Numbered from the stretch's first letter, positions 1 to 9,610 are shown. The stretch is DNA of 33,464 bases from Thermodesulfobacteriota bacterium (GCA_021604765.1 BQJP01000028.1:1-33464), one strand, 5' to 3'. Made by a program: numbers and translations. Notes: generated by a model from the letters alone, not told the origin.

Positions 1-825
1 GGTGTTCCAGAAATGTTGGAATTCCTACCGCACTCTGAAAATATAGTAAAATCTCTAAACTCAGTATCAGGATCTTTTGATATTGCTTTTGCGGTTGACT
101 GCACAGCAACGAGTCGAGCGGGGAAAGACTTTGAAGAGTATGCAAAGTCTGAGAATTGTAAGAATGTAGTGATTATAGATCACCATCAAACTACGGGATC
201 AGATGCGGATATACATCTTCTGGATGAAGGCGCTTCTTCAACCGGAATATTGATTTACAGAATACTAAAAGCACTTGAAATAGAATTGGATAAAGAGATT
301 GCAGAAAATATATACACCACAATTGTTAGCGATACAGGATCCTTTAGTTATTCAAACACAAATTCAGACACTCTACGAATTGCTGCAGAACTAGTTGATA
401 TTGGCGTTGAACCTTCCAAAATCTCACAAGCTATTTATGAAAATGAACCACTTAGAAAGTTAGAACTGTTTAAATTAGCAATCCCAACACTTGATATTAC
501 TGATGATGAGACTATTGCTTCTATATATGTGGATAAAGAGATGTTCAATAAAACCGGCACCTCCAGGCAGGACACGGAAGGGATGGTTAATATTCCCAGA
601 AGCATAAAAGGTGTTGATGTTGCTATGTTATTTAGACAGGAAGGACAGGAAAGTGATCCCGAATGGAAGGTTAGTCTTCGCTCCAAAGGTCAGGTGAATG
701 TTGCAAAAATTGCCGAGGGGTTTGGCGGTGGAGGGCATGCTAGAGCTGCCGGATGTTCACTTAAAGGCAGTATTGAAGAAGTTAAAGCCAAAGTAATTTC
801 AAGTGTAGAAGAGGCTTTCGGGTGA
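1..825 (+). CDS. nrnA: DHH-family oligoribonuclease/pAp phosphatase, 5' end missing
   Basis: This gene encodes a cytosolic DHH/DHHA1 phosphoesterase that degrades very short RNAs and, in many bacteria, dephosphorylates 3'-phosphoadenosine 5'-phosphate. The reading frame is open from the first base, so the protein is cut by the window edge. The first ATG, at 13, is internal because the N-terminal metal motif is absent; roughly 50-60 residues should lie upstream. Visible motifs are an AVDCTATSR segment, the DHH triad in IIDHHQTTGSD, the SDTGSF metal site, and the C-terminal DHHA1 signature FGGGGHARAAGC. The stop overlaps the truB start (GTGA), so the two genes are translationally coupled. The family call is sure. 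The exact substrate preference of NrnA-like proteins cannot be read from sequence. Confidence 0.9.
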   Translation, partial: GVPEMLEFLPHSENIVKSLNSVSGSFDIAFAVDCTATSRAGKDFEEYAKSENCKNVVIIDHHQTTGSDADIHLLDEGASSTGILIYRILKALEIELDKEIAENIYTTIVSDTGSFSYSNTNSDTLRIAAELVDIGVEPSKISQAIYENEPLRKLELFKLAIPTLDITDDETIASIYVDKEMFNKTGTSRQDTEGMVNIPRSIKGVDVAMLFRQEGQESDPEWKVSLRSKGQVNVAKIAEGFGGGGHARAAGCSLKGSIEEVKAKVISSVEEAFG

Positions 826-1733
826 ACGGTGTTCTGATATTAGATAAACCTAAGGGAATTACCTCTCAGAAGGCAGTTTCAGAAGTAAATAAGATAATAA
901 AAGCTAAGCGCGCTGGACACACTGGCACCCTCGATCCATTTGCAACTGGAGTATTGCCAATATGTTTTAACAGTGCTACTAAGATAATTCCTTATATGAA
1001 GAATGATTTTAAGAAGTATGAAGCAGTCCTTCATCTTGGAATATCAACAGATACTTTAGACAATACAGGGAAAGTTATAAAAGAATGTGCCCCTGGAATT
1101 TTAAATAAAAATGTAATAATTGATGCATTTTCTAAATATAAGGGTAAAATAAAGCAAATTCCTCCCATGTATTCAGCTGTTAAGAAAGATGGGGTCAGAT
1201 TATATGAGCTGGCTAGAAAAGGGATGGAGGTTGAAAGAGCTCCTAGAGAAGTAACTATTAATAAGATAGAGCTTCTTGAGTTTGACTCACCGTTCATCAG
1301 GTTTATGGTGGAATGTTCCCGGGGTACTTACATTAGAGTGCTTGCAGAAGACATTTCCAATGATCTTGGATGTGGTGGACATTTAACTGAGCTTAGAAGA
1401 ATTGAGAGTGACGGTTTTAATATTGATAGGGCTTTAACGATAGAAGATGTAAAGAACGGGAATATTGAGCTAACTTCTTTAAAAGATGTTCTTTCACATA
1501 TGACCGAAATAAAAGTTTCTTCTGATTTAGCTTCTCAAATCAGACAGGGGAAGCAATTAAGGAAATCTCATATGAATTTAAATGACTTCCCTGATTTTAA
1601 CGTTGGAGACCATTTAAAGATTTATGAGGATTCAAGTTTGGTTTCTATTACCGAGGCTATGGTGAATTCATCTAAGCTTGCTACATTAGACGACCAAACA
1701 ATAATTTTTAAATTGCTCAGAGTGTTTAACTAA
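822..1733 (+). CDS. truB: tRNA pseudouridine(55) synthase TruB
   Basis: TruB isomerises U55 to pseudouridine in the T-loop of tRNAs. It is a cytosolic enzyme of 303 residues, the usual length. The catalytic motif AGHTGTLDPFATG places the catalytic aspartate at residue 38. The segment PPMYSAVKKDGVRLYELARKG and the later SRGTYIRVLAEDI are also typical of the family. A PUA-like tail occupies roughly residues 240-303. Translation starts at a GTG that overlaps the nrnA stop by four bases, the normal arrangement for coupled genes. It sits upstream of rpsO and pnp in the conserved nrnA-truB-rpsO-pnp order. Confidence 0.95.
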   Translation: MNGVLILDKPKGITSQKAVSEVNKIIKAKRAGHTGTLDPFATGVLPICFNSATKIIPYMKNDFKKYEAVLHLGISTDTLDNTGKVIKECAPGILNKNVIIDAFSKYKGKIKQIPPMYSAVKKDGVRLYELARKGMEVERAPREVTINKIELLEFDSPFIRFMVECSRGTYIRVLAEDISNDLGCGGHLTELRRIESDGFNIDRALTIEDVKNGNIELTSLKDVLSHMTEIKVSSDLASQIRQGKQLRKSHMNLNDFPDFNVGDHLKIYEDSSLVSITEAMVNSSKLATLDDQTIIFKLLRVFN

Positions 1734-1800
1734 CCACGCCGGAGTTAAATGAATCTGAGTAATTTTGCCAAATATCAAAATTTATGAAGGAGGCAGTTCA

Positions 1801-2070
1801 ATGGCGCTAGATAAAGAAGACAAAGCTCAAATAATTAATGAGTTTGCAGTTCACGATAAAGATGTGGGTTCATCGGAAGTTCAGGTGGGCATACTATCCC
1901 GCAGAATTGCGGATCTTACAGTTCATATGAGTAACGCACCCAAGGATTTTCATTCCAGACGTGGTCTTGTGCTACTTGTTGCTAGAAGAAGAAGATTATT
2001 GAACTATATCAAAAAGAACAGCCCGGAGAAATATCCAGGGCTTATACAAAGACTCGGACTGAGAAAGTAG
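1801..2070 (+). CDS. rpsO: 30S ribosomal protein S15
   Basis: Ribosomal protein S15 binds the central domain of 16S rRNA and helps form an intersubunit bridge. The protein has 89 residues, the standard length, with the conserved HDKDVGSSEVQVGIL segment, a DFHSRRGL motif, and the basic RRRRLLNYIKK helix. I place the start at the ATG at 1801 because AAGGAGG at 1787-1793 sits just upstream. A longer reading from TTG at 1765 would add 12 unrelated residues and bury that ribosome binding site. The 67-base gap after truB may carry the usual S15 self-regulatory leader, but I see no clear structure there. Confidence 0.97.
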   Translation: MALDKEDKAQIINEFAVHDKDVGSSEVQVGILSRRIADLTVHMSNAPKDFHSRRGLVLLVARRRRLLNYIKKNSPEKYPGLIQRLGLRK

Positions 2071-2074
2071 GGTT

Positions 2075-2081
2075 AAGGAGG
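2075..2081 (+). promoter_or_regulatory. Shine-Dalgarno site that fixes the TTG start of pnp
   Basis: AAGGAGG lies seven bases upstream of a TTG codon at 2089. No ATG or GTG in the same frame is nearby, and the following residues match the usual PNPase N-terminus, so TTG is the start. It lies a few bases after the rpsO stop. Confidence 0.8.
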
Positions 2082-2088
2082 AAGTGTA

Positions 2089-4194
2089 TTGATTAATCAA
2101 CCAAAGAAGGTTGAAGCCCAGATATTTGGTACAACCTTTGGGCTTGAAACTGGAAAACTCGCAAAACAAACCAGTGGTTCTGTATTGGCCAGTTATGGTG
2201 ATACTGTAGTGCTTGCTACTCTCGTTGCTGCGAAAGAAAAAACAGAAGGTGAGGATTTTTTACCTTTAACAGTTAATTATCAGGAAAAATCTGCAGCAGC
2301 AGGGAAGATCCCAGGCGGATTTTTTAAGAGAGAAGGGAGACCTAACGAAAAAGAAGTCTTAACTTCAAGACTAATTGATAGGCCAATTAGACCTCTGTTT
2401 CCTAAAGAATTTACATATCAGACTCAAATTATTATTACTGTGTTTTCGGCCGATGCTGACTACGATCCTGATGTGTTGTCAGTTACAGCAGCTTCTGCAG
2501 CTCTTAGTGTTTCAGATGTGCCTTTTGCCGGTCCGCTTGCCGCAGTAAGGGTAGGTAGAGTTGGCGGAGAGTTCATATGTAATCCTATTAAGAGTCAGCT
2601 TGAAGAGAGTGACATGAACATTGTTGTAGCAGGAACAAAAGAAGCTATCGTGATGGTTGAAGGTGGATCAAACGAAGTTTCAGAGTCCGATACCATCGAT
2701 GCTCTTATGTTTGCTCATGAAAGTATTCAGGAATTCATCAAAGTTCAGGAAGATTTGGTTTCAGGATTAGGTGTGGAAAAACGTGTTCTTGATCCTGTTG
2801 AAGAAGATGAAGATTTTAATAGTAAAGTTGTTTCGTTTGCTGAGGGTAAGGTAAAAGAAGCAATTGTCATCTCATCCAAAACTGAAAGAAACGATACAAT
2901 TAAGAAAGTTCGTTCTGAAACTGAGGAGCATATAGCTTCACTATATCCGGATGATGAAGTAGATATTTCAAAACCATTTGAAAAATTATTAAAAGAATCT
3001 GTTAGAGGTCTTATTGTAAACGACAAGGTAAGACTTGATGGCAGAACATATACGGATGTAAGACCAATAAGCGGTGAGGTTGGTTTCCTTCCACGTGTGC
3101 ATGGCTCTGCGGTGTTTACCAGAGGGGAAACGCAAGCAGCTGTTACTGCAACTCTTGGCACTAAATATGATGAGCAGAGAATTGATTCTCTAGAAGGAGA
3201 TATTACCAAGACCTTCATGCTTCATTACAATTTCCCGCCATACAGTGTCGGTGAAACATCTTTCAGATTGGGACCCGGTCGAAGAGAGATTGGTCATGGA
3301 GCACTTGCAGAAAGAGCTCTTGCCGTAGTTCTTCCTGGTAGGGAAGATTTCCCATATACACTCAGGGTTGTCTCAGAAGTGCTGGAGTCTAATGGTTCTT
3401 CTTCTATGGCTACAGTCTGCGGTGGTACATTGTCTATGCTGGATGCTGGAGTACCTATTAGTGCGCCAGTAAGTGGTATTGCAATGGGTCTTATTAAAGA
3501 AGGTGACGATTTTGTAATCTTATCAGATATTTTGGGAGACGAGGATCATTTAGGAGATATGGACTTTAAGGTTGCTGGTACAACCAATGGTATAACCGCC
3601 CTCCAGATGGATATAAAAGTTACTGGAGTCACAAGGGAAATCCTTACTGATGCTTTAAACCAGGCAAAAGAAGGTAGGCTCCATATTCTAGGAGAGATGG
3701 ATAAAATTCTTTCTGCTCCAAGAGAGGATATTTCCGAGTACGCTCCTAGAATCGTTACAATGCAAGTTGAACAAAATAAGATTAAAGACGTCATCGGATC
3801 CGGTGGTAAAACAATTAAGAAGATTGTTGAAGTTACCGGTGTTCAGATAGATATAGACGATTCCGGTACAGTAAACATTGCTTCCCCTGATAGAGATGCT
3901 TGTGATCAAGCTATCAAAATTATAGAAGGCATAGTTGAAGAAATGGAAGTTGGTAAAGTTTATCTTGGCACTGTAAAAAGGATACTAGATTTTGGTGCTA
4001 TTGTTGAGCTTGCCAATGGAAAAGACGGTCTGGTACATATTTCCGAGCTTGAACCTAAAAGAGTAGAAAAAGTTACTGATATTCTTAACGAAAACGACGA
4101 GTTATTAGTTAAGTGTATTGAAAAAGGTCATGACGGGAAAATTAGGCTTAGCCGAAAACAGGCGCTAGACCAAAACATAGAAGATTATAGATAA
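2089..4194 (+). CDS. pnp: Polyribonucleotide nucleotidyltransferase (PNPase)
   Basis: PNPase is a trimeric 3'-to-5' phosphorolytic exoribonuclease and part of the RNA decay machinery. The 701 residues match the family length. Domains in order are a first RNase PH core (about 10-140), the linking helical domain, the catalytic second RNase PH core (about 315-540; [15 protein letters not shown] and the [17 protein letters not shown] segment), a KH domain around 555-615 with the GSGG loop of [12 protein letters not shown], and an S1 domain from about 622 ([20 protein letters not shown]). The start is a TTG. It lies 18 bases behind rpsO, as in many bacteria, where both are cotranscribed. Confidence 0.97.
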   Translation: MINQPKKVEAQIFGTTFGLETGKLAKQTSGSVLASYGDTVVLATLVAAKEKTEGEDFLPLTVNYQEKSAAAGKIPGGFFKREGRPNEKEVLTSRLIDRPIRPLFPKEFTYQTQIIITVFSADADYDPDVLSVTAASAALSVSDVPFAGPLAAVRVGRVGGEFICNPIKSQLEESDMNIVVAGTKEAIVMVEGGSNEVSESDTIDALMFAHESIQEFIKVQEDLVSGLGVEKRVLDPVEEDEDFNSKVVSFAEGKVKEAIVISSKTERNDTIKKVRSETEEHIASLYPDDEVDISKPFEKLLKESVRGLIVNDKVRLDGRTYTDVRPISGEVGFLPRVHGSAVFTRGETQAAVTATLGTKYDEQRIDSLEGDITKTFMLHYNFPPYSVGETSFRLGPGRREIGHGALAERALAVVLPGREDFPYTLRVVSEVLESNGSSSMATVCGGTLSMLDAGVPISAPVSGIAMGLIKEGDDFVILSDILGDEDHLGDMDFKVAGTTNGITALQMDIKVTGVTREILTDALNQAKEGRLHILGEMDKILSAPREDISEYAPRIVTMQVEQNKIKDVIGSGGKTIKKIVEVTGVQIDIDDSGTVNIASPDRDACDQAIKIIEGIVEEMEVGKVYLGTVKRILDFGAIVELANGKDGLVHISELEPKRVEKVTDILNENDELLVKCIEKGHDGKIRLSRKQALDQNIEDYR

Positions 4195-4220
4195 CAAATT
4201 TATAGTTATTAAGACTAAAA

Positions 4221-5150
4221 GTGAAAATTAAAAAGCCCAAACTGCTTGTTGTTTTGGGTCCTACTGCTGTAGGAAAGAGTGTTGTTGGCATTGATATAGC
4301 TAAGAGGTTAGGGGGCGAGATTATCAATGCCGATTCCCTCCAAGTTTATAAACACTTAAATATTGGTACTGCCAAACCTAACTCTCAGGAACTTAATAAA
4401 GTAAAGCATCATTTGATTGACGTAGTTGAGCCGGATCAGGAATTTAATGCCGGCATATTTAGGAGCCACGCTGCTTCGATTATCAAAGATCTACATGATT
4501 CTAAGAAGAATATGATTCTTGTTGGAGGAACATATCTTTATGTAAAGGCTCTTCTATCAGGACTTATTGAGGGTTTGCCAGCTAGCCAGGAAATAAGAGA
4601 AAACATTAAAAAACTGAAGTCAATTTTTGGACTTCAATATGTATACGATAGGCTTTGTCTGCTTGACCCGGAGGCTGCCTCAAAAATTCATCCTAATGAC
4701 TATGTAAGAACGGAAAGAGCCCTTGAAGTTAACTATCTTACTGGCCAGAAAATGTCAGAACTACAGGCGGTTCATAGTTTTCAAAATCAAGACTATGAGT
4801 ATCTCAAAATCGGCATTTCGCTAGATAGGGAGATGCTGAAAGAACGGATTAATCTAAGAGTTGATCAAATGATTGAACAAGGTCTAGTTGAAGAAGTAAG
4901 GCAACTTAGAGATTTGGGATATAGAAACAATTTAAAACCTATGCAGTCAATAGGTTATAAAGAAATAAATCAATTTTTAGATGGCGATATTGATCTTGGT
5001 ACGGCAGTTGAATTAATAAAAAGAGATACAAAAAGATTTGCCAAGCGCCAAATGACATGGCTTAGGAAAGATAGTGAAATCAAATGGTTTGAAAAGGATA
5101 AGGACCTAGATCAGGTATTAGATAAAGCTGGAGAATTTTTTGAGGGATGA
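4221..5150 (+). CDS. miaA: tRNA dimethylallyltransferase MiaA
   Basis: MiaA transfers a dimethylallyl group to N6 of A37 in tRNAs that read codons starting with U. The 309 residues carry the P-loop GPTAVGKS (13-20), the DSLQVYKHLNIGTAKP segment that holds the catalytic aspartate, the HHLIDVVEPDQEF motif, the VGGTYLYVKALLSG motif, and a C-terminal QSIGYKEINQFL segment. Translation starts at GTG 4221, and I see no strong ribosome binding site before it. It follows pnp by 26 bases and is probably the last gene of the plus-strand run, since the next gene is convergent. Confidence 0.95.
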   Translation: MKIKKPKLLVVLGPTAVGKSVVGIDIAKRLGGEIINADSLQVYKHLNIGTAKPNSQELNKVKHHLIDVVEPDQEFNAGIFRSHAASIIKDLHDSKKNMILVGGTYLYVKALLSGLIEGLPASQEIRENIKKLKSIFGLQYVYDRLCLLDPEAASKIHPNDYVRTERALEVNYLTGQKMSELQAVHSFQNQDYEYLKIGISLDREMLKERINLRVDQMIEQGLVEEVRQLRDLGYRNNLKPMQSIGYKEINQFLDGDIDLGTAVELIKRDTKRFAKRQMTWLRKDSEIKWFEKDKDLDQVLDKAGEFFEG

Positions 5151-5177
5151 TTCTAGGCTATCTTTAGACTAGGAATC
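5149..5177. terminator. Possible shared terminator between miaA and ccmH
   Basis: An imperfect hairpin lies across the convergent stop codons: GATTC at 5149-5153 pairs with GAATC at 5173-5177, with a short interrupted TAG/CTA continuation around an AT-rich loop. There is no strong T-run, so the call is weak. It would serve both converging transcripts. Confidence 0.3.
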
Positions 5178-5669
5178 GTTATCTTTAAGTTCTTCTTCAA
5201 TTCTATTTAAATATTCATTATCCATTTTAGGTTGAGTCTTAATTTCTTGAGAATCTTCATTTTTATCATCTCTTTGAGCTTTAAATAGAAATAAGGTAAT
5301 TATAATTCCACCTGTTATTATTCCAACACCAGGTAGTAACCATAGTAGCCAGTTAATACCTTTTGGAGGAGGGGAAGCAAGGATGCTTTCTCCGTAACTG
5401 TTTACAAAATAAGCAAGAATTTCTTCTTTAGATTTTCCTTGTTCAAGCTGTTTTCTAACAATATCTCGCATATCATGGGCAAGATTTGAGTTAGATTCTC
5501 CCACGCTCTGGCCTTGGCAGACCGGGCACATTAGCAGATAGGAAATTTCTTTTGTTTGGTCATCGATAGTTTTTCCCTCATCAGCAAGTGACATGGACTG
5601 CAAACCTGTCAGTATGAGAACTATAAAGAGCGTAGATAAAATGGAAATTTTAATTGAATAGTTATTCAT
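5169..5669 (-). CDS. ccmH: Cytochrome c maturation protein CcmH
   Basis: CcmH is a membrane-anchored periplasmic thiol-redox protein of system-II/system-I cytochrome c maturation that keeps apocytochrome CxxCH cysteines reduced for haem attachment. The 166 residues hold a signal segment (about 8-28), the conserved motif LLMCPVCQGQSVGES with cysteines at 48 and 51 (usual form LRCPVCQ), the helical bundle through EEILAYFVNSYGESIL, and one transmembrane helix at about 105-128 after PPPKGINWLLW. The charged C-terminal tail is probably cytosolic. Its start overlaps the ccmG stop by one base (TAATG), so the two are coupled. No ccmF or ccmE is visible in the window. Confidence 0.93.
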   Translation of the reverse strand: MNNYSIKISILSTLFIVLILTGLQSMSLADEGKTIDDQTKEISYLLMCPVCQGQSVGESNSNLAHDMRDIVRKQLEQGKSKEEILAYFVNSYGESILASPPPKGINWLLWLLPGVGIITGGIIITLFLFKAQRDDKNEDSQEIKTQPKMDNEYLNRIEEELKDNDS

Positions 5670-6217
5670 TAGGATTCGTTTTCTTGCGGCTGCTGGGTTT
5701 TTAAAACAAAGTAATCAATAATTTGCTCAGTAAGAGGGCCCGTGAATTTATCTCTAACATTGCCAGAGGAGTCTATAAAGAATGTTTCCGGCACCCCTCC
5801 AACCCCATAATCAATTTGGATTTCCTCGTTAGGATCTAAACCATGAGGGTAACCGCCACCAAATTGTGACATGTATCTTTGGGCATTTGAATTCTCGTCC
5901 CATACGTTAACACCCACAAATACTACATCTTTATCTTTATATCTTTGCCAAGAACTCTCAAGAGCTCCAGCTTCTTGTCTACAAGGCATGCACCATGAAG
6001 CCCAGAAGTTTAGAAGAATAGTCTTTCCTTTTAAATCAGAGAGATTCAATTCTTGTCCATCAAAAGTTCTTAAGGTAAAATCAGGGGCTTGTTTACCAAT
6101 GAGTGGAGATGTCTTTACATTGACACGGTTACCAAAGATCGCGTAACCCATGAGACCCACTAAGCCAAGTATTATAATAAGTACAAATATTTTCCCGGAA
6201 GCACTGAATATTTTCAT
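5669..6217 (-). CDS. ccmG: Thiol:disulfide interchange protein CcmG/DsbE-like
   Basis: This is a membrane-anchored periplasmic thioredoxin-fold protein that reduces apocytochrome or CcmH disulfides during cytochrome c assembly. The 182 residues begin with one transmembrane anchor (about 10-30), then a TlpA-like thioredoxin domain with the active site WASWCMPCR (cysteines 76 and 79) and the cis-proline region GVGGVPETFFID. The GVPETF segment is typical of DsbE/CcmG. It overlaps ccmH by one base. The neighbouring cytochrome c gene just upstream is a likely client. A general TlpA role is possible, but the pairing with ccmH favours CcmG. Confidence 0.88.
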   Translation of the reverse strand: MKIFSASGKIFVLIIILGLVGLMGYAIFGNRVNVKTSPLIGKQAPDFTLRTFDGQELNLSDLKGKTILLNFWASWCMPCRQEAGALESSWQRYKDKDVVFVGVNVWDENSNAQRYMSQFGGGYPHGLDPNEEIQIDYGVGGVPETFFIDSSGNVRDKFTGPLTEQIIDYFVLKTQQPQENES

Positions 6218-6280
6218 TTTATTTGATAAGTCCCAGAGTTAATAAAGATATAGTATATCTAATGATATTAGGGAGTTCGA

Positions 6281-6823
6281 TTAATACTTGTAGAACTCTT
6301 CGTCTTCTGGTGGAATGTCAAAATCAACTGACTCATTATTTTTGAGTGAGTTATAGTCTTCAGCTGTAAGATCGGGGAGCTGCTTTAAGAATGCTACTAT
6401 CGACCATATTTCTTGATCGCTGTGAGATAGACCAAATGCGGGCATCCCAGTCATTTTGATTCCGTTTTTAGTTACCCAAAATAGTTCTACAGAACTTAGT
6501 TCTTCTGCTTCCTCTGCAAGATTGGGCGGGCTTGGGTTGAATCCATCTGCAGGTTCAGTTCCAGGCGCTCCATGACAACCCGCACACATATTTTCATAAT
6601 GATCAAATCCAGACTTCACTAGAGAATCATCATTTAGCTTTGGTCTGGCTATGTGCTCGGAATGTTTCTTAACAGAATATTTTTTAGCAGTATTGAATAC
6701 CCATTCGACTATTAATGAATGAGGCTCTGTTGCAGCAATGTTGTATGTTCCAGAATAAATAAATACTATCAGACCAGCAATCAGCAGTATGAAAACAAAT
6801 ATAACAGTCTTAATAAATCCCAT
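6281..6823 (-). CDS. Membrane-anchored monohaem cytochrome c
   Basis: This gene encodes a class I c-type cytochrome held in the membrane by its N-terminus and facing the periplasm. Residues 4-23 form a hydrophobic anchor or uncleaved signal. The haem-binding CAGCH motif is at residues 80-84, and the distal methionine ligand is probably in KMTGMPAFG near residue 133. The C-terminal half resembles the cytochrome_CBB3 type (SDQEIWSIVAFLKQLP). The start is preceded by a GGGGGA ribosome binding site. It is 63 bases upstream of ccmG on the same strand and downstream of the multicopper oxidase, so it may carry electrons for one of these systems. The partner oxidase is not shown by sequence. Confidence 0.88.
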   Translation of the reverse strand: MGFIKTVIFVFILLIAGLIVFIYSGTYNIAATEPHSLIVEWVFNTAKKYSVKKHSEHIARPKLNDDSLVKSGFDHYENMCAGCHGAPGTEPADGFNPSPPNLAEEAEELSSVELFWVTKNGIKMTGMPAFGLSHSDQEIWSIVAFLKQLPDLTAEDYNSLKNNESVDFDIPPEDEEFYKY

Positions 6824-6963
6824 TTGCAGTCCCCCGTTTCAATTAAAATTAGTCACTCTAAAGGTATAATATTGGTAGAAATGTACTGAATTTATGTCAC
6901 AATAAATTTATCGGAATTCAAACTTACAACTATATTATCATATATTTAGAAAATACTGGAATT

Positions 6964-9132
6964 TTATAAACTAATTTTTATTCCACCTCCGCCTCCAAAC
7001 TCAGAATAATACTGTCCAACCAGAGATAACCATTTATTTATCATTATTGCGCCCCCGGCTTTCCACTCCCACTTACTCTCTGTATCGTACTGTAGCTCTC
7101 CAAAAGCACTTAACCGCTCAGTTAGTTGCATTTCCTTGTCCAGAATGATTCTAAAGTCCGCATCGGTGTCTACCCAAACTGTGCTGTCAATAAGTAGTGG
7201 TAAGAGATACCGTATACCAAAAATACCTCGGGTTTTCTGTTCTTCATTAGTAATATCTACTCCACCAAATACAGTAATGAAGCGGTCTATGTATCTGTTA
7301 TATGTGAGTTCAATTTCATATTCTTTCTCTTCCCAGCCAGCTTTCCATCTTGCGCTGATTGTATTTCTCGTATTGGATATGGCCGCTATCCCGTCCGTCA
7401 TTTGGCTTAGGATCGTGAAATCAGCCCAGTAATAAATAGGGTCTTGGTATAGATTAGATCTTATTTCTTTTATATCAGGGTCCATCACTGATCCTTCATA
7501 ACTTACTATACGCGACATCCCGGATTTCATGTGGTATAAGATATGACAGTGGAAAAACCAATCTTTATCTTCATTAGCTTCAAACTCTATTACTACTTCA
7601 CCCATAGGGGGAACATCAACAGTGTGCTTGAGCGGAGAATATTCACCTTGATCATTTAAGACTCTAAAGAAGTGGCCGTGAAGGTGCATAGGATGGTGCA
7701 TCATGGTTTTATTTACTAGGACAAACCTGACATTCTCTCCTTTACGGATCAATATCTTATCGTCTTCATTCAGGGTCATTCCATTAATCGACCATACATA
7801 GCGTTCCATATCACCTGTCAGGTTGAGCACTACTTCTCTTGTATCGTTTTGAGACGGTAATGTCGTGGGTTCTAATGCGCGCAATTTGTTGTATGGAGGC
7901 AGAGGTCTCGGGTTTGCCAATGTGCTCATTGTATCAGACATATCCATGTCCATTGAGCCATGTTTCATATCTGCTTGCGACATATTCCCCATATCATGAT
8001 CATCGTGAGCCATAGTTCTCATGTTATGGTCTCCGTGATCGCTCTCACTTTCATCCATTTTCATTTCTGAATGATCCATCATCATATGGGAATGATCCAT
8101 TTTATATAAGTTAGGTTTGGGTATATCTTGAGTCATTACTTGTTCGCCTTCTCCAATAAATAGTGAAGCATAGCCGGAGCCGTCTTGAGCTGTTGCCCTA
8201 AATTCATATGCTCCATCATCAGGAACTGTTACAATCACATCATACGTCTCAGCAACAGCCATTAAGATTCTATCTGTATCAAAAGTATCCACATCCACGC
8301 CGTCTGCAGCAATAACTTTCATATTGCCGCCTGCATAATTAAGATAAAAGTAGGTTGATCCACCTGCATTAATAATTCTTAGTCTTACAGTTTGACCTGG
8401 CTCAACTTTAAGGGTAGATTGCGGCTCGCCGTTAATTAGGAAGCTATCATAAGCTACATCTGATATATCCATAGGTGGCATCCTTCTAAGTGAGCGCTTA
8501 AAGTTTTCAATGACAGCTTTATTCTTTATTACGCCGAGCACGGTTTGGGTAGTGCCTTTTTTAAATGATTGATATTCACTTCCCCGTTTTAGGTCTCTCA
8601 GAACTCCATGCGGATTTTGATCTGTCCAGTCGGATAAAACAAGAACTTGTTCAATATCAGGTTGTTCTATGTCTGCTCTTTGTTCTTTAGGCTCAATTAC
8701 AATAGATCCGTATACCCCCTTTTGCTCTTGAAGCCCAGTGTGTGAGTGGTACCAGTAAGTTCCACTGTGCTTTATCGGAAATTGGTAGGTATAAGTCATG
8801 CCGGGCTTTATGGGCGGTGTTGTTAGATAGGAAACTCCATCTTCTCTATTAGGAAGTAGTATGCCGTGCCAGTGTACCGATGTATTCACGTCCATATTAT
8901 TTGTAACGTTTATCTTTGCAACATCTCCCTCTTTAAAATACAGAGTGGGTCCTGGAATAGAGTTGTTTACAGACATAGCCATTTTTTCTTTTCCAGTGTA
9001 GTTAACAGCTTTATAATCTATTTCAAGATTGTATTCCTTCACTTCCGCAATTGTTTTGTTGGCTGCAAAAAATATCGCAGTAAACCCAAGTAGTATTAAT
9101 AGTAGTTGTTTCTTTCTAGACTTCATTTTCAT
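6964..9132 (-). CDS. copA: CopA-type multicopper oxidase with Met/His-rich insert and beta-barrel-like tail
   Basis: This is a periplasmic multicopper oxidase of the copper resistance type, likely oxidising Cu(I) or sequestering copper. From the chosen ATG at 9132 the protein has 722 residues. All four copper-ligand motifs are present: HWHG (87-90), YWYHSH (126-131), HPMHLHGH (480-487) and HCHILYHMKSGM (528-539). Between the second and third cupredoxin domains, about residues 344-402 are very rich in Met, His and Asp, as in CopA. The signal peptide is the hydrophobic stretch after KSRKKQ. The frame also opens at GTG 9177, but that adds 15 residues before the signal, so I prefer 9132; ATG 9126 is also possible. 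After the last cupredoxin motif about 155 further residues (565-722) show alternating, aromatic-rich strands like the CopB outer-membrane barrel, which is unusual in the same chain. Confidence 0.88.
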   Translation of the reverse strand: MKMKSRKKQLLLILLGFTAIFFAANKTIAEVKEYNLEIDYKAVNYTGKEKMAMSVNNSIPGPTLYFKEGDVAKINVTNNMDVNTSVHWHGILLPNREDGVSYLTTPPIKPGMTYTYQFPIKHSGTYWYHSHTGLQEQKGVYGSIVIEPKEQRADIEQPDIEQVLVLSDWTDQNPHGVLRDLKRGSEYQSFKKGTTQTVLGVIKNKAVIENFKRSLRRMPPMDISDVAYDSFLINGEPQSTLKVEPGQTVRLRIINAGGSTYFYLNYAGGNMKVIAADGVDVDTFDTDRILMAVAETYDVIVTVPDDGAYEFRATAQDGSGYASLFIGEGEQVMTQDIPKPNLYKMDHSHMMMDHSEMKMDESESDHGDHNMRTMAHDDHDMGNMSQADMKHGSMDMDMSDTMSTLANPRPLPPYNKLRALEPTTLPSQNDTREVVLNLTGDMERYVWSINGMTLNEDDKILIRKGENVRFVLVNKTMMHHPMHLHGHFFRVLNDQGEYSPLKHTVDVPPMGEVVIEFEANEDKDWFFHCHILYHMKSGMSRIVSYEGSVMDPDIKEIRSNLYQDPIYYWADFTILSQMTDGIAAISNTRNTISARWKAGWEEKEYEIELTYNRYIDRFITVFGGVDITNEEQKTRGIFGIRYLLPLLIDSTVWVDTDADFRIILDKEMQLTERLSAFGELQYDTESKWEWKAGGAIMINKWLSLVGQYYSEFGGGGGIKISL

Positions 9133-9222
9133 CTCAATAATTACAAAACATATTAGAATATAAGGACATTTCTCCACAACTCTTAAGTGAGATATGGATT
9201 AACACGTATTGCAAGTTGGAGA

Positions 9223-9594
9223 CTAAATTAAGAAAGTAGAATTTAAGGCAAGTAAATCAGGAGGGCCGTGTTCTCTCAAAGAATAGCTATTATTGATTGT
9301 TTCCTGTTGTCTAACGACATATTTGGGACTTATTGAGAAGAGTGTAGCAATAACGTTAATATTGATATTATCAATCCCGTTTGTCAGTGTATCTAAGCAA
9401 CATGATGAATGGTCTTCAATAGTGTTACCATGATCTAAAGTTGTATTCTCAGTGTTTGAGCTATGCTCATTACTCATAGAATGACAACTTTCAATTTGTT
9501 GGTCTAAGGACGAAGCTGTCACATGGGAAGTGTCGCATAATCCGCTGTAGCAAGCAATTATCGTTAAAATTAAGAAAAGGTTTAAAATTCTCAT
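9223..9594 (-). CDS. Small exported Cys/His-rich protein, copper-block leader gene
   Basis: I do not recognise a characterised homologue. From ATG 9594 the protein has 124 residues with a signal segment and a possible lipobox (TIIAC, Cys 15), so it is exported and perhaps lipid-anchored. The mature part is rich in Cys, His, Ser and Thr (ESCHSMSNEHSS, DHGNTIEDHSSCC) and ends in REHGPPDLLALNSTFLI, a tail pattern I associate with small CopL/CzcI-like proteins beside metal resistance genes. A GAGGAATT ribosome binding site precedes 9594, and the promoter at 9611-9638 lies inside the longer frame that opens at 9642, both supporting the shorter start. It is the first gene before the multicopper oxidase, so copper binding or sensing is inferred. 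Confidence 0.7.
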   Translation of the reverse strand: MRILNLFLILTIIACYSGLCDTSHVTASSLDQQIESCHSMSNEHSSNTENTTLDHGNTIEDHSSCCLDTLTNGIDNININVIATLFSISPKYVVRQQETINNSYSLREHGPPDLLALNSTFLI

Positions 9595-9610
9595 AATTCC
9601 TCTAACTGAT

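Noticed and set aside
2745-3909. Minus-strand frames inside pnp
   Set aside because: They lie wholly within a well conserved PNPase coding region and have no motif or start signal.
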